Notes: a model not told the origin generated them from the sequence alone. A stretch of 64,000 nucleotides of DNA from JAUWGC01 sp963753055 (GCA_963753055.1 CAVWAP010000002.1:310001-374000); one strand, 5' to 3'; shown: positions 14,340 through 24,346, counted from the stretch's first letter. Numbers and translations are program-made.

Positions 14340-16997
14340 ATGCCTGATCCTCATTCCATCGAAAATGAATTCTTGAGAAAGATCACTGCTCTCATTGAGG
14401 AGAATATTTCCAATGAGCAGTTTGGCGTTTCAGAGCTTGCACATGATGTGGGAATGAGCCGTTCCAACCTGTTACGAAAAGTAAAAAAGTTAACAAAGAA
14501 ATCAGCCAGCCAATTTATCAGGGAGGTACGATTAAACAGGGCAATGGAAATGCTGAGGCAGGACTCCTGGAATGTTTCAGAAGTATCATATAAGGTTGGA
14601 TTCAGCAGTACATCTTACTTTATCAAATGTTTCCGTGATCTTTATGGGTACCCGCCCGGGGAAGTTGGGAAAAGCAAACTCATTGAAGATGGTCCTGTTA
14701 CAGTCGATCAGCCCTCTCAAGGCCACCAGCTGGCTGCAATTATGTTTACCGATATAAGGGATTATACAGCCCTGATGCAGCGGGATGAAGTAAAGGCAGT
14801 TGAATTCAGAAACAGGCACAGGGAGGTATTCAATGCCATAACAAAGAAATATAAGGGCAAGATCCTGCAATACTATGGGGATGGCACCTTGAGTACGTTC
14901 TCCAGTGCCATTGATGCGGTAAGATGTGGCATTGAAATGCAACTGGCTTTCCAGGAAGAACCTCGTATTCCGGTCAGGGTCGGAATACATACTGGCGATA
15001 TCATATTCACAAAAGAGGATATTATAGGCGATGGTGTAAATATTGCCTCAAGGATAGAGTCCCTTTCGGTTGCCGGGAGTGTTTTTATCTCAGAAAAGGT
15101 ATACGATGAAGTCAAGAATCAACCCGGCATTCATACTGCATCAATGGGTGTGTTTGACCTTAAAAATGTAGATAAACCCATAGAGGTGTTTGCCATTACC
15201 AATCCCGGACTCACAGTTCCTGAAAAAGATCAGGTTTCTGGTAAAGAAGCTGAAAAATCGCAGGGCGAAATTAATGGAATACAGACAAGGGGAAAAAAGA
15301 TCGGAATATGGTGGATTATCATTCCCCTGGCAGCGATGTTATTAGCGTACATTCTTTACAATTCAAACATCTTTGAGAAAGGCACACTCACAGGTGCATC
15401 CCTGAATCAAGCTGAAGTTAAAAAGTCGATTGCAGTCTTACCATTTATTAACGATAGTCAGGATTCCTCTAATATTTATATTATCAATGGCCTAATGGAG
15501 TCCACATTAAGCAAGCTTCAACAAATCAAAGACTTGAGGGTTGTCAGTCGCACATCGGTTGAAAAGTACAGGAACAAGCCTAAAACAGTTCCGGAGATTG
15601 GCCGTGAGTTGAACGTGAATTATATCGTTGAGGGCAGTGGCCAGAAAATTGGAGATCAGATCTTATTGTATATCCAGTTGATCGAAGCTCCAACAGACAA
15701 GCATTTATGGGCCGGACAATACAATCGTGAAGCAAAAGATATATTTATATTGCAGAATGAGGTTGCTAAAGATATTGCTGAAAAAATTGAGGCTATTATC
15801 ACGCCGGAGGAAGAAGCAAGGATAGCTAAAGTCCCGACTGAAAACCTTATAGCCTACGACTTTTTTCTCAAAGGCAGGGACCTGTTATTTAAAGGGGAGC
15901 AGGAAGATGTGGTAGGTTCTATTGATTATTTTCAAAAAGCGATTGAACAGGATAGCACTTTTGCATGGGCATATGCAGATGTTGCAATAGCTTACTATAT
16001 GTTGGATTTCTATAAATCTGAGAAGAAATATTCTGATTCAATTGATCATTATGCTGATAAAGCATTATTGTACGATCCTCAATTGCCACAAAGCCTGATT
16101 GCCAAAGCCTTCTTTTATATGAGCCATGCAGAATATAAACTGGCAATCCCTTACCTGGAAAAAGCTTTGGAATACAATCCAAATTCTGCACTGGTCATTA
16201 GCACGCTATCAGATTTCTATGCAAATATTTCCCCGAATACAGAAAAGTATCTGGAATATGCACTGAAAGGAATAGATCTAAATATCGCTGCAAGTGATTC
16301 TGCTGAAGCGAGCAATGTCTTTCTACATGTAAGCAATGCCTTTATCCAGTCAGGATTTGTTGATGAGGCCGAATTTTATATTAACAAGTCGCTGGATTAT
16401 AACCCACAAAATATCTTTTCAGATTATGTAAAAGCATATATCCTTTATGCCAGGGATGAAAACATGACACAACTAAGGGACAATTTGATTGCTACACTTA
16501 AGAAAGACACAACGCGCCTGGATGTATTGCAGGAGCTTGGAAAGGTATATTATTACCTGAGGGATTATGAGAATTCATATATCTACTATAGAAAGTATAT
16601 GGACATTAAAGAAACCTATAACCTGAAAATGTATCCTGGAGAAGATGGGAAAATCGGAGTTGTATTTTCAGAACTGGGAATGAAAGAGGAGTCTGATAAA
16701 ATATTTGAAGATTATAAGGCTTATGCCGAACAGGATAAATCTATTTATAAGCATTTGAGCCTATGTGCTTATTATTCTTATACGGGTGACACCGGAAAAG
16801 CGATAGAACAGTTTAAGTTGTTTTCTGAAGAAGAAAATTATTTTTATTGGCTGACCATTTTCCTGGAACAAGATCCTTTAATGGATAATATTAAAGACCA
16901 TCCTGAATTCCAAAAAACCATGGAAGTTATAAAAAGCAAATTCTGGAAATATCATATGCAGATCAGGGCTTCGCTCGAGCAGAAGGGATTGCTTTGA
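14340..16997 (+). CDS. AraC-HTH / class III cyclase / TPR transmembrane fusion
   Basis: Residues 10-105 are an AraC-type double HTH (LAHDVGMSRSNLLRKVKKL; VSYKVGFSSTSYFIKCFRD..YGYPP). Residues about 130-285 form a cyclase domain with FTDIRDYTAL, YYGDGTLSTF and IGDGVNIASRIESL. The purine-contacting Lys of the related cyclases (KEMGDG, KEIGDG) is replaced by Gln here (LQYYGDG). A transmembrane helix (IWWIIIPLAAMLLAYILY, about 322-342) follows, then a FlgO/TolB-like domain beginning SIAVLPFINDS and TPRs to residue 885. This gives a membrane-bound DNA-binding protein with a cytoplasmic cyclase and a periplasmic TPR sensor. The combination is unusual, and the tandem repeat upstream may be its binding site. 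Confidence 0.88.
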   Translation: MPDPHSIENEFLRKITALIEENISNEQFGVSELAHDVGMSRSNLLRKVKKLTKKSASQFIREVRLNRAMEMLRQDSWNVSEVSYKVGFSSTSYFIKCFRDLYGYPPGEVGKSKLIEDGPVTVDQPSQGHQLAAIMFTDIRDYTALMQRDEVKAVEFRNRHREVFNAITKKYKGKILQYYGDGTLSTFSSAIDAVRCGIEMQLAFQEEPRIPVRVGIHTGDIIFTKEDIIGDGVNIASRIESLSVAGSVFISEKVYDEVKNQPGIHTASMGVFDLKNVDKPIEVFAITNPGLTVPEKDQVSGKEAEKSQGEINGIQTRGKKIGIWWIIIPLAAMLLAYILYNSNIFEKGTLTGASLNQAEVKKSIAVLPFINDSQDSSNIYIINGLMESTLSKLQQIKDLRVVSRTSVEKYRNKPKTVPEIGRELNVNYIVEGSGQKIGDQILLYIQLIEAPTDKHLWAGQYNREAKDIFILQNEVAKDIAEKIEAIITPEEEARIAKVPTENLIAYDFFLKGRDLLFKGEQEDVVGSIDYFQKAIEQDSTFAWAYADVAIAYYMLDFYKSEKKYSDSIDHYADKALLYDPQLPQSLIAKAFFYMSHAEYKLAIPYLEKALEYNPNSALVISTLSDFYANISPNTEKYLEYALKGIDLNIAASDSAEASNVFLHVSNAFIQSGFVDEAEFYINKSLDYNPQNIFSDYVKAYILYARDENMTQLRDNLIATLKKDTTRLDVLQELGKVYYYLRDYENSYIYYRKYMDIKETYNLKMYPGEDGKIGVVFSELGMKEESDKIFEDYKAYAEQDKSIYKHLSLCAYYSYTGDTGKAIEQFKLFSEEENYFYWLTIFLEQDPLMDNIKDHPEFQKTMEVIKSKFWKYHMQIRASLEQKGLL

Positions 16998-17017
16998 ATC
17001 TCCTCAGAAATTTTTAA

Positions 17018-17037
17018 GGTCGAGCGGAGTCGAGACC
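17018..17037. repeat. Hairpin repeat, conserved AGTCGA loop (stem GGTC/GACC)
   Basis: GGTC, loop GAGCGGAGTCGA, GACC. Same loop as at 17070-17081 and 34379-34390, with a different but complementary stem. Confidence 0.75.
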
Positions 17038-17062
17038 ACATCCAAAATAAAATATGCGGCTG

Positions 17063-17088
17063 TCATCCTGAGCGAAGTCGAAGGATGA
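17063..17088. repeat. Hairpin repeat, conserved AGTCGA loop (stem TCATCCT/AGGATGA)
   Basis: A 7-bp perfect stem around loop GAGCGAAGTCGA, lying 45 nt after the first hairpin downstream of the AraC-cyclase gene. Confidence 0.8.
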
Positions 17089-17093
17089 TTTCT

Positions 17094-17121
17094 GGTCACC
17101 GATCACCGATCACTGATAGAC
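17094..17121. repeat. 7-bp repeat array (GATCACC type)
   Basis: GGTCACC, GATCACC, GATCACT and GATAGAC follow directly after the hairpin and end 22 nt before the -7 element of the next gene. Confidence 0.8.
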
Positions 17122-17143
17122 GGAATCATATATTATTTTAGAC

Positions 17144-17151
17144 TATTTTTG
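17144..17151 (+). promoter_or_regulatory. -7 element TATTTTTG
   Basis: Matches TAnnTTTG and lies 31 nt before the ATG at 17183 of the secreted repeat protein. No clear -33 element. Confidence 0.45.
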
Positions 17152-17182
17152 AACTTAATCTCTTCATTCAAAACAAATCAAC

Positions 17183-20152
17183 ATGAAAAACTTCATATTA
17201 CTTCTTTCAGCAATAGTAGTTACCACGCTGTCTGCATCCGCCCAATGGACAAGCGATCCCTTGTTAAATAGCGTTGTTAATAGTCTAAGCGGTTCACAAG
17301 CCGTGCCGCACATCGCATACGATGCTTCAGGTAATTTCTATGTGGGGTTTTATTCAAATGATGCCGGAAATTATGACATACGGCTTCAATACTATACATT
17401 CAACGGTGTTGCACAATGGGCAAGCGATGGTCTGCTTGTGAGCAATCACACACAAAACAGCTGGGTTACAGAGTGGGATTTAACAACCGATAATAGCGGA
17501 AATTGTGTGTTGGCCATTAATGATGTACGTGATGGGAATGCCAACGTATACGCATATTCAATATCACCGACCGGTACTTTTTTATGGGGAGCCAACGGCA
17601 TTCAATTGACCAATGACCCACAGGATGAATTTGTTCCCAGTATCACTGTTACATCCTCAAATAATGCGATTGTAGCATGGTCGCGGCCTACTGCCACGCA
17701 GAATGAAATAGTAATGCAAAAGATAACTCCAGCCGGCTCATTGAGCTGGGGTAGTGCGGGCATAACCTACCAAAGTGGTTCACAAAGTTATACCGGCGCA
17801 AGGGTTCTTGGGGTTGAAGGTGACAACTATTTGATGGGTTTCTATAAGGAAACAGGAAGTTTCCCTGCCTTATCACGTCATATCTATGTTCAGAAATTTG
17901 ACGTTTCAGGAAATGCTGTGTGGGCATCTGATGTACTTGCATGCAATGCCAATGGAATATCGGCATTTAATAATTTCACCATTGCTTCTGACGGAGCAAA
18001 TGGAATACTATTAGCCTGGACTGATGACCGCAATGGGGATAATAACATAGATGCAGCTGTTCAAAGGGTATTGACAGATGGCAGCATTACCTGGCCAGCC
18101 AATGGGTCTGTTGTAACAAATTCAACTACCAATAGCAACCAAAACCCTCAAATACTTGGTGTAAACAGTAATAATGAGGTACTGGTAACCTGGAGTAAAA
18201 AGAATGCCAACCAGAGCCAGACAGCTATTGCCGGACAAAAATTTTCATCAACAGGAGTGCAGCAGTGGACCACAAGTGGAATAGATTTTGTCCCAATGAG
18301 CCCTGATATTTCCGGTGCCATTGGAGGTTGTGTATTTGGTGGAACCAATGCCATAATCGCCTATGACGAGTTTGTTTCGGGTTCAGCAGTAAATTCTCAT
18401 ATTAAAGCACTTGGGGTAGATGATGCCGGCACTTTGATCTGGGTGCCAAGCATCACCCTTATGGCGGGAAGAACAACTAATAAGATTCATATTACCAATT
18501 CTGAGATGCTTAATGATCAGCTAATTGTTGTCTGGGAAGAAGGCAGCTCGTCTGATATTTACATGCAAAATATATATACTGATGGGTCCATGGGTGATCC
18601 ACCAATAAGCAGTGATGCTACATTGAGCGATCTTACCGTGGATGGGACCACTGTCGCTGGGTTTAGTCCCTCAACTTATTACTATAGTATGCCGATACCA
18701 ACAGGGAATCCTCTTCCGGTAACCGGGGCTGCTGCAAACCATCCAGCAGCAACAGTGAGCATTACCCAGGCAGCGGTAATTCCCGATTCTTCAGAGGTGC
18801 TTGTTACTGCAGAAGATGGAGTAACACAACTAACCTATACCATTGAGTTTCATGTTCCGGGTACCGATGCCACATTGAGTGATTTGACAGTTGATGGGTC
18901 CACGATTCCGGGTTTTGCTCCTGATGTGTTTTACTACGATTATCAGGTTGCGACAGGAGACCCTATTCCCCTGGTTGGTGCAATACCAATCGACTCCCTG
19001 GCAATGGTAGATATCAATCAGGCTACAACCCTGCCGGGAACAGCAAGTGTGTTAGTTACAGCAGAAGATGGTATTACTACAAATACATATACAGTTAACT
19101 TCCTTTATACTCCCGGAACAGATGCAACCCTGGCGGACCTGATGGTCGCTGGTATTACAATTGAAGGTTTTGATCCGGGGGTATACAATTACACCTGCGG
19201 CGTTATTTATAACATCCCGATTCCATATGTCGTGGGAATCCCTAATGATCCACTGGCAACTGTTGTTGAAACACAATGCACATCAGTACCAGGTGATGCC
19301 ACTGTGATTGTTACAGCAGAAGATGGCATAACGGAGTTGACCTATACAGTAAGCTTCTTTTATCTGGGGTACGATGCCACTTTGTCAGATTTAACAGTTG
19401 ATGGAGTGACTATTCCCGGTTTCGCCCCTGATGTTCTAAACTATCAATACCTTGTTGATGATATTACTCCAATACCTGTTGTGGATGGGACCACCAGTGA
19501 TACCCTGGCAAGCCTAACCGCCACTCAGGCCATAGCAATACCTGGAGATGCAACTTTACTTGTTGTGGCAGAGGATGGATCAACAGAATTGGTTTATACA
19601 GTTCATTTTTACACAGCGGCGACTGATGCCACTCTTTCGGAATTAACCCTGGATGGTGTCAGCATTGAGGGGTTTGACCCGTTAATTTCTTATTATGAAG
19701 AGGATGTGCCTGCAGGAAATCCAATACCGGTAATTGATGGAACCCCAAACGACTCACTTGCTTCTATTGAAATTACTCAGGCAGCGGGTGTACCCGGTGA
19801 AGGAACTATTATCGTTACTGCCCAGGACACAAGCATACATATGACCTATACCATTATATTCAATTTAATTACCGGGATTGAGGAGAATGAACTTTTATCG
19901 CTTTCGGTGTATCCCAATCCCTGCGCAGACGCTGTGCGTCTGCGATATCTGATTCATGATATCGGATATCTGAAATGTGATTTGTATTCGATAGATGGCA
20001 GGAAAATTGAAAGATTGATTGATGAAGTGCAGATGCCCGGAGAATATGAGATTGAGATAGATGTCAGTGATTTGCCGGCAGGGCTTTACTTCATTCGACT
20101 CCAGGCGGGTGAGCAGGTTGGAATAAAGAAATTGATTGTCACCAGGCTATAA
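17183..20152 (+). CDS. Secreted protein with five cadherin-like repeats, T9SS cargo
   Basis: The 989-residue protein has a signal peptide (residues 1-20, ending ASAQ), an N-terminal propeller-like region to about 470 with repeated QW/W-S-G turns, and five copies of an 83-residue cadherin-like beta-sandwich, each opening with DATLSDLTVDG or a variant (near residues 478, 562, 647, 730 and 814). Each copy also has an AEDG(I/V)T-LTYT strand. The last 85 residues are a T9SS type A sorting domain (VYPNP..GLYFIRLQAG..KLIVTRL). In this domain a perfect hairpin and a 7-bp array (19924-19973) are in frame right after YPNPC. Likely role: surface or extracellular binding. No enzyme motifs were recognised. 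Confidence 0.88.
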   Translation: MKNFILLLSAIVVTTLSASAQWTSDPLLNSVVNSLSGSQAVPHIAYDASGNFYVGFYSNDAGNYDIRLQYYTFNGVAQWASDGLLVSNHTQNSWVTEWDLTTDNSGNCVLAINDVRDGNANVYAYSISPTGTFLWGANGIQLTNDPQDEFVPSITVTSSNNAIVAWSRPTATQNEIVMQKITPAGSLSWGSAGITYQSGSQSYTGARVLGVEGDNYLMGFYKETGSFPALSRHIYVQKFDVSGNAVWASDVLACNANGISAFNNFTIASDGANGILLAWTDDRNGDNNIDAAVQRVLTDGSITWPANGSVVTNSTTNSNQNPQILGVNSNNEVLVTWSKKNANQSQTAIAGQKFSSTGVQQWTTSGIDFVPMSPDISGAIGGCVFGGTNAIIAYDEFVSGSAVNSHIKALGVDDAGTLIWVPSITLMAGRTTNKIHITNSEMLNDQLIVVWEEGSSSDIYMQNIYTDGSMGDPPISSDATLSDLTVDGTTVAGFSPSTYYYSMPIPTGNPLPVTGAAANHPAATVSITQAAVIPDSSEVLVTAEDGVTQLTYTIEFHVPGTDATLSDLTVDGSTIPGFAPDVFYYDYQVATGDPIPLVGAIPIDSLAMVDINQATTLPGTASVLVTAEDGITTNTYTVNFLYTPGTDATLADLMVAGITIEGFDPGVYNYTCGVIYNIPIPYVVGIPNDPLATVVETQCTSVPGDATVIVTAEDGITELTYTVSFFYLGYDATLSDLTVDGVTIPGFAPDVLNYQYLVDDITPIPVVDGTTSDTLASLTATQAIAIPGDATLLVVAEDGSTELVYTVHFYTAATDATLSELTLDGVSIEGFDPLISYYEEDVPAGNPIPVIDGTPNDSLASIEITQAAGVPGEGTIIVTAQDTSIHMTYTIIFNLITGIEENELLSLSVYPNPCADAVRLRYLIHDIGYLKCDLYSIDGRKIERLIDEVQMPGEYEIEIDVSDLPAGLYFIRLQAGEQVGIKKLIVTRL
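19924..19973. repeat. Hairpin plus 7-bp array inside a T9SS sorting-domain coding sequence
   Basis: A perfect 9-bp stem with 3-nt loop (19924-19944) is followed by four 7-mers, TATCTGA, TTCATGA, TATCGGA and TATCTGA (19946-19973). It is translated in frame between YPNP and the conserved strand CDLYSIDGR. Confidence 0.85.
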
Positions 20153-20196
20153 TTAGCCAATAACAAATAGTAAATTATAATATTTAAAATCAAGCC

Positions 20197-23019
20197 ATGT
20201 CCGAAAAACACCGACTTGCCGCTATTGTCTTTACAGATATCGTTGGTTATACCCAGCAAATGGATGCTGATGAACAGCACACCATGAAACTTCTGGAGAA
20301 GCAAAAAGAAATCGTATTCCCGGTTGTTGAAGCTTACAACGGACAGATTTTGAAGGAGATCGGAGACGGATTGTTAATCATGTTCGAAAGTGCCATCCAG
20401 GCTGTACAATGTGTAATTGCATTTCAAAAAGCACTTAAAAAGGAGGAGTTTTCGGTGAGAGCCGGGATTCACATCGGGGATGTTATTTTTAAAGAGGGAG
20501 ATGTTTTTGGCTCAGCCGTGAATATTGCAGCTCGCATTGAGCCCCTGGCCAAGCCAAATGGGATATGTGTTTCTGAAGATGTAAAGAACCAGCTGCGTAA
20601 TCAAAAGGATATTTTTATCAGGGGAATTGGAGAAAAGCAATTGAAGGGTGTGTCGGAGACCATCAAGCTTTTTGAAATATTAATGGAAGAACCTGAATCT
20701 AAAGAGATCCCTAAAGTCCCATTCTGGAAACACATGTGGCGGCGGAGGATCCCTCAGGTAATTGGAGCATATATTGTTGCTTCATTCCTTATTCTTTTAT
20801 TCATCAAATGGTTGATCCAGCATTATGCCCTTTCTCCATATCTATTCCAGTTTAGCTTGATTGCTCTCGTTTCGTTAATACCCGGGATTTTTCTGGTTAC
20901 ATACCTGCATGGACGCCCGGGGACCCGGCAAATCAAGAATATTGAACGGATTGCAATTCCTGCCAATCTTATCATCACTGCATTGATCCTGTTTTTTGTT
21001 TTCAGGGGTAAGGACCTCGGGGCAACTACCCAATCGGTGACTTTGATCACCGAAGATGGAGATAAGATTGAAAGAGAAATTGTGAAATCGGAATTCAGGA
21101 AAAACCTTTTAGTCTTCTTTTTTGATAATCCCGGGAATGATACTTCCCTGAATTGGCTACAGTATGGACTGGTAGACATGTTGGAATATAAATTGTTCCA
21201 GGATATGTATATTAACTCCGTTTCAGGGCATTATATTCATGCTCCAGTGGTGAGAGCTGGATATGCTGAGGGGGTGAACATTCCACTGACATTGAAACAA
21301 CAGCTGGCAGATCGTTTTCATAAGAATTATTTTCTTACAGGTTCTGTCAAGTTTGAGAATGAGCAGTACGTTGTGGGTTATATTTTATATAAAACTGCCA
21401 CGGGAAAAAGAATTGCTGAAGGAACCTATGAGAATAAAAATATTTTTGAGATCATCGATCAACTGGAAACCCAGTTGAAAACAGATCTTGATTTGCCAGC
21501 AAAATATATTGAAGAAACTACTGACCTCCCAATAACAGATATATTCAGTAAATCAGTAAGAGCTGTGAAGTATCATGTCCTGGGTAAAAAAGCCTGGACA
21601 TTCAACAATGACTGGCAAAAAATGCTTTATTACCAGGACCTTGCCCTGAAAGAAGATCCATCATTTGCTATGGCCCATGTTTATGTCCTTAATGCCAGTA
21701 TCGCTGGGAATCTTCGACAAAGAATGGAGGAGAGCTTTGATATATTACTGACCTGTCTTCACAAACTACCGGAGCGTATCCAGTTCGAGATTCGGCAGGC
21801 TTATTACAGTCTTTACAAAAACGATAATGAAAAAGCTTTTTCAGTAGTGGAAATGTGGCGGGATTTATATCCCAATGATATTGATGCTCACCTCAGAATG
21901 GCTGATTTTTATGTACAAAAGGGTCAGTTTGAGAATGTGATTATTGAATTGAAGACGATTCTTGAGCTTGATCCGGAAAGATCTGAATACTTATTGCGTA
22001 TTTCTGATAATTATATGCGCCTGGAGGATTATGAACATGCCAGGGAATATCTTGACAGGTATGCTGAAAAGTACCCGGATAATATCAGGACCTACAGAAA
22101 ACTGGGTGCTTTTTTCAGAAAAACGGGTGACTTCCAAAAAGCCAGGGAAAGTTACGAAAAAGCACTTCTGATAGACCCTTCCGACATTTCTGCCCAGGTT
22201 AGGCTTACCGGAGTGGCATTTGCATTGGGTGAATTTGATAAGATAGAAAAGATGTATAAGGATATCCTCAGGATCAGCAGGTCAGCAGAAGATAGTGCAA
22301 CAGTATATACATCACTGTCAACTTTTTATTTGGTTAGCGGGCAAATCGAAAAATGTATTGATATTAAGCAGCTTGAGTATAAAACAATGGAAAAATATCA
22401 GGCTCCCCTGTCTATTAATATTGCCAGGGCCATCGAACTGGGAATATATTGTCTGGCAGGCCGGACGGAAGATGGTCTTGCCCAGATTGATGATATTGAA
22501 TCCAGGCTAATTCCACCATTTGATCAGTTAATATCCCTTGCTTACATTTCGATTTATACAGAATTGGATAATGCAGACAGCATTAGGAACGCTATTCCCG
22601 CTCTTGAAGCCGTAATAGAGAATATGAAATTTGATCTTTTGCTGAATTTCGTCTACCTGGCCAAAGGAAGGGTTGAGGAAATTGAAGGAAATTTTGAAAG
22701 TGCGGTGGATTATTATTTAAAAATCAATGAATTAGAGCCTGGTTCCTATGCGGTGAGTACCCATGTTGGGCGCTGCTATCGTAAGGCTGGCAAAGAAAGC
22801 AAAGGGGAGGGGTATTTATTGGAATCTCTTAAAATCGCACCAGCAGATCCTGAAGCTAATCTGGAATTGGCCCTTCTGTATTATCAAAAAGGTGATCAGG
22901 ACAAGGCCATGGAGCATCTGAATATTTCTTTAAAAGCCTGGGAAAATGCTGATCCTAATTATAAACTGGCCATCCAGGCTGAGGAGCTGAACCAGGAAAT
23001 CCTAAAAGCTGGAATCTAA
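20197..23019 (+). CDS. Class III nucleotide cyclase with membrane and TPR domains
   Basis: This 940-residue protein starts MSEKHRLAAIVFTDIVGYT, followed by KEIGDGLL with the purine-contacting Lys and FGSAVNIAARIEPL with the transition-state Asn and Arg, giving a full cyclase domain in residues 1-165. Three membrane helices lie near 185-205, 210-235 and 250-270. A FlgO-like domain (about 300-430) and some ten TPRs fill the rest. The first two helices and loop differ from the single helix of the cyclases at 9747 and 14340, but the domain order is the same. The gene begins 44 nt after the T9SS cargo gene, with no terminator in between, so co-transcription is possible. Confidence 0.9.
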   Translation: MSEKHRLAAIVFTDIVGYTQQMDADEQHTMKLLEKQKEIVFPVVEAYNGQILKEIGDGLLIMFESAIQAVQCVIAFQKALKKEEFSVRAGIHIGDVIFKEGDVFGSAVNIAARIEPLAKPNGICVSEDVKNQLRNQKDIFIRGIGEKQLKGVSETIKLFEILMEEPESKEIPKVPFWKHMWRRRIPQVIGAYIVASFLILLFIKWLIQHYALSPYLFQFSLIALVSLIPGIFLVTYLHGRPGTRQIKNIERIAIPANLIITALILFFVFRGKDLGATTQSVTLITEDGDKIEREIVKSEFRKNLLVFFFDNPGNDTSLNWLQYGLVDMLEYKLFQDMYINSVSGHYIHAPVVRAGYAEGVNIPLTLKQQLADRFHKNYFLTGSVKFENEQYVVGYILYKTATGKRIAEGTYENKNIFEIIDQLETQLKTDLDLPAKYIEETTDLPITDIFSKSVRAVKYHVLGKKAWTFNNDWQKMLYYQDLALKEDPSFAMAHVYVLNASIAGNLRQRMEESFDILLTCLHKLPERIQFEIRQAYYSLYKNDNEKAFSVVEMWRDLYPNDIDAHLRMADFYVQKGQFENVIIELKTILELDPERSEYLLRISDNYMRLEDYEHAREYLDRYAEKYPDNIRTYRKLGAFFRKTGDFQKARESYEKALLIDPSDISAQVRLTGVAFALGEFDKIEKMYKDILRISRSAEDSATVYTSLSTFYLVSGQIEKCIDIKQLEYKTMEKYQAPLSINIARAIELGIYCLAGRTEDGLAQIDDIESRLIPPFDQLISLAYISIYTELDNADSIRNAIPALEAVIENMKFDLLLNFVYLAKGRVEEIEGNFESAVDYYLKINELEPGSYAVSTHVGRCYRKAGKESKGEGYLLESLKIAPADPEANLELALLYYQKGDQDKAMEHLNISLKAWENADPNYKLAIQAEELNQEILKAGI

Positions 23020-23030
23020 TATCTGATTTT

Positions 23031-23065
23031 CTGTTCACTGTTCAGTGTTCACTGTTCACTGATCT
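23031..23065. repeat. 7-bp repeat array (CTGTTCA type) running into a gene 3' end
   Basis: CTGTTCA, CTGTTCA, GTGTTCA, CTGTTCA and CTGATCT span the convergent gene ends. The last residues (ISEQ) and stop codon of the nitronate monooxygenase-like gene are encoded by the array. Confidence 0.85.
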
Positions 23066-24128
23066 TTGCCTGCTGGTATTCTTCTTTTAATTCAGTAAAT
23101 AAGTTTTGGACTGTGGAGATTTTCGTAACCTTTCCACCATTAGAACCGCTAAATGCAAATCCATCTTTAAAATCACCGCGATAAGCAGCCACCAGGGCAT
23201 CGGCAATGCAAAATAAAGTTGTTTTTGGATTGCATGATTTTATACAGTTGAAACTGCAGGAAACTGGTCTTCTTTCACCCCTTTGAGCTTTATCAAGGAA
23301 TTTATTCATAATAGCCCTCCCGGGCATTCCTACCGGACTTTTAATAATTTTAATGTCTTCTTCTTTGGCCTGTATAAATGCCTGCTTAAATTTTAATGAT
23401 GCATCGCATTCTTTGGTGGCAATAAACCGGGTACCCATTTGAACTGCAGAGGCACCCTTTTTAATTATTTGAAATATATCATTTCCGGAATAAATACCAC
23501 CTGCAGCAATAACTGGTATGTTTTTTAAATATTTTTCTTTTATCCTGGTTGTGATCTCCAATACATCAGACATCAACTTATCCAATGGAACCACATCCTT
23601 TTGTAATTCATCCGCCTTGAATCCCAGATGGCCCCCTGCCAGTGGACCTTCGACCACAAATGCATCAGGCAAATAATTATAGTTTTGTTTCCACTTAAGG
23701 CATAGTATGGAAGCTGCACGTGCTGATGAAACGATCGGAACAAGTTTCGTCTTCGTGCTGCCATTCAAATATTTGGGTAAATCAAGGGGAAGGCCTGCTC
23801 CTGAAAATATAATGTCAATACCCTCATCGATTGAAGCCCTGACCATTTCCGAGAAATCAGTAATCACCGACATGATGTTTACACCAAGCACCCCAAGGGT
23901 TTTCTTCCTGGCATTTTTTATTTCATTGCGGATAGCATCAATGTTGTTTTGTTTCTGGCTTACCCTGGGATTAGGCTTTATGAAACCTATTCCAACTGAT
24001 GAAATAACCCCAATACCGCCCATATTGGCAACAGCAGACGCAAGTCCTGACAAAGAGATACCAATCCCCATTCCTCCCTGTATGATCGGGATGGGTATTT
24101 TAAGGTCTCCTATATATAATGGTTTCAA
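23049..24128 (-). CDS. NAD(P)H-dependent flavin oxidoreductase / nitronate monooxygenase-like
   Basis: This 359-residue TIM-barrel flavoprotein has the FMN-binding N-terminus IPIIQGGMGIGISLSGLAS, the catalytic-type His in GPLAGGHLGF, and the phosphate-binding loops IAAGGIYSG and AVQMGTRFIA. It belongs to the nitronate monooxygenase/FabK-like group; Cys-rich CSFNCIKSC near residue 290 is typical of the longer anaerobe subgroup. The only start that keeps the N-terminal strand is TTG at 24128, since the first ATG lies inside the QGGM motif. The TTG overlaps the TGA of an RRM-like remnant upstream. The C-terminal ISEQ comes from the 7-bp array. Substrate uncertain. Confidence 0.88.
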   Translation of the reverse strand: MKPLYIGDLKIPIPIIQGGMGIGISLSGLASAVANMGGIGVISSVGIGFIKPNPRVSQKQNNIDAIRNEIKNARKKTLGVLGVNIMSVITDFSEMVRASIDEGIDIIFSGAGLPLDLPKYLNGSTKTKLVPIVSSARAASILCLKWKQNYNYLPDAFVVEGPLAGGHLGFKADELQKDVVPLDKLMSDVLEITTRIKEKYLKNIPVIAAGGIYSGNDIFQIIKKGASAVQMGTRFIATKECDASLKFKQAFIQAKEEDIKIIKSPVGMPGRAIMNKFLDKAQRGERRPVSCSFNCIKSCNPKTTLFCIADALVAAYRGDFKDGFAFSGSNGGKVTKISTVQNLFTELKEEYQQAKISEQ

Positions 24129-24235
24129 AATAAACGAGTTAATTTGTTGATTTTACCTTTTCCTGTGTATCCATCAACTATAATCTTGATAGCATCCACA
24201 ACTCCATATTCTTTGAATATAGCTCTAAGATTACC
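24125..24235 (-). pseudogene. RRM RNA-binding protein fragment
   Basis: Read on the minus strand from 24235, the frame gives GNLRAIFKEYGVVDAIKIIV followed by DGYTGKGKIN, matching helix 1 to strand 2 and the loop of small bacterial RRM proteins (L-A-F--YG-V--AKII-D--TG-SKG). A stop lies just upstream, and the frame leaves the family after KIN, so both RNP motifs are missing. Its TGA overlaps the TTG start of the flavin oxidoreductase gene. The upstream gene appears to have been deleted down to this piece. Confidence 0.6.
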
Positions 24236-24346
24236 TTAAAACATAGTGGCAAAAATAATCCTCAATAAAAGGTTTTGAAAATTAAAGGGATAAAAGTGTT
24301 TTAATATGTGGTAAAATGAATGATAAATTGGCGAATATCAAAATAT

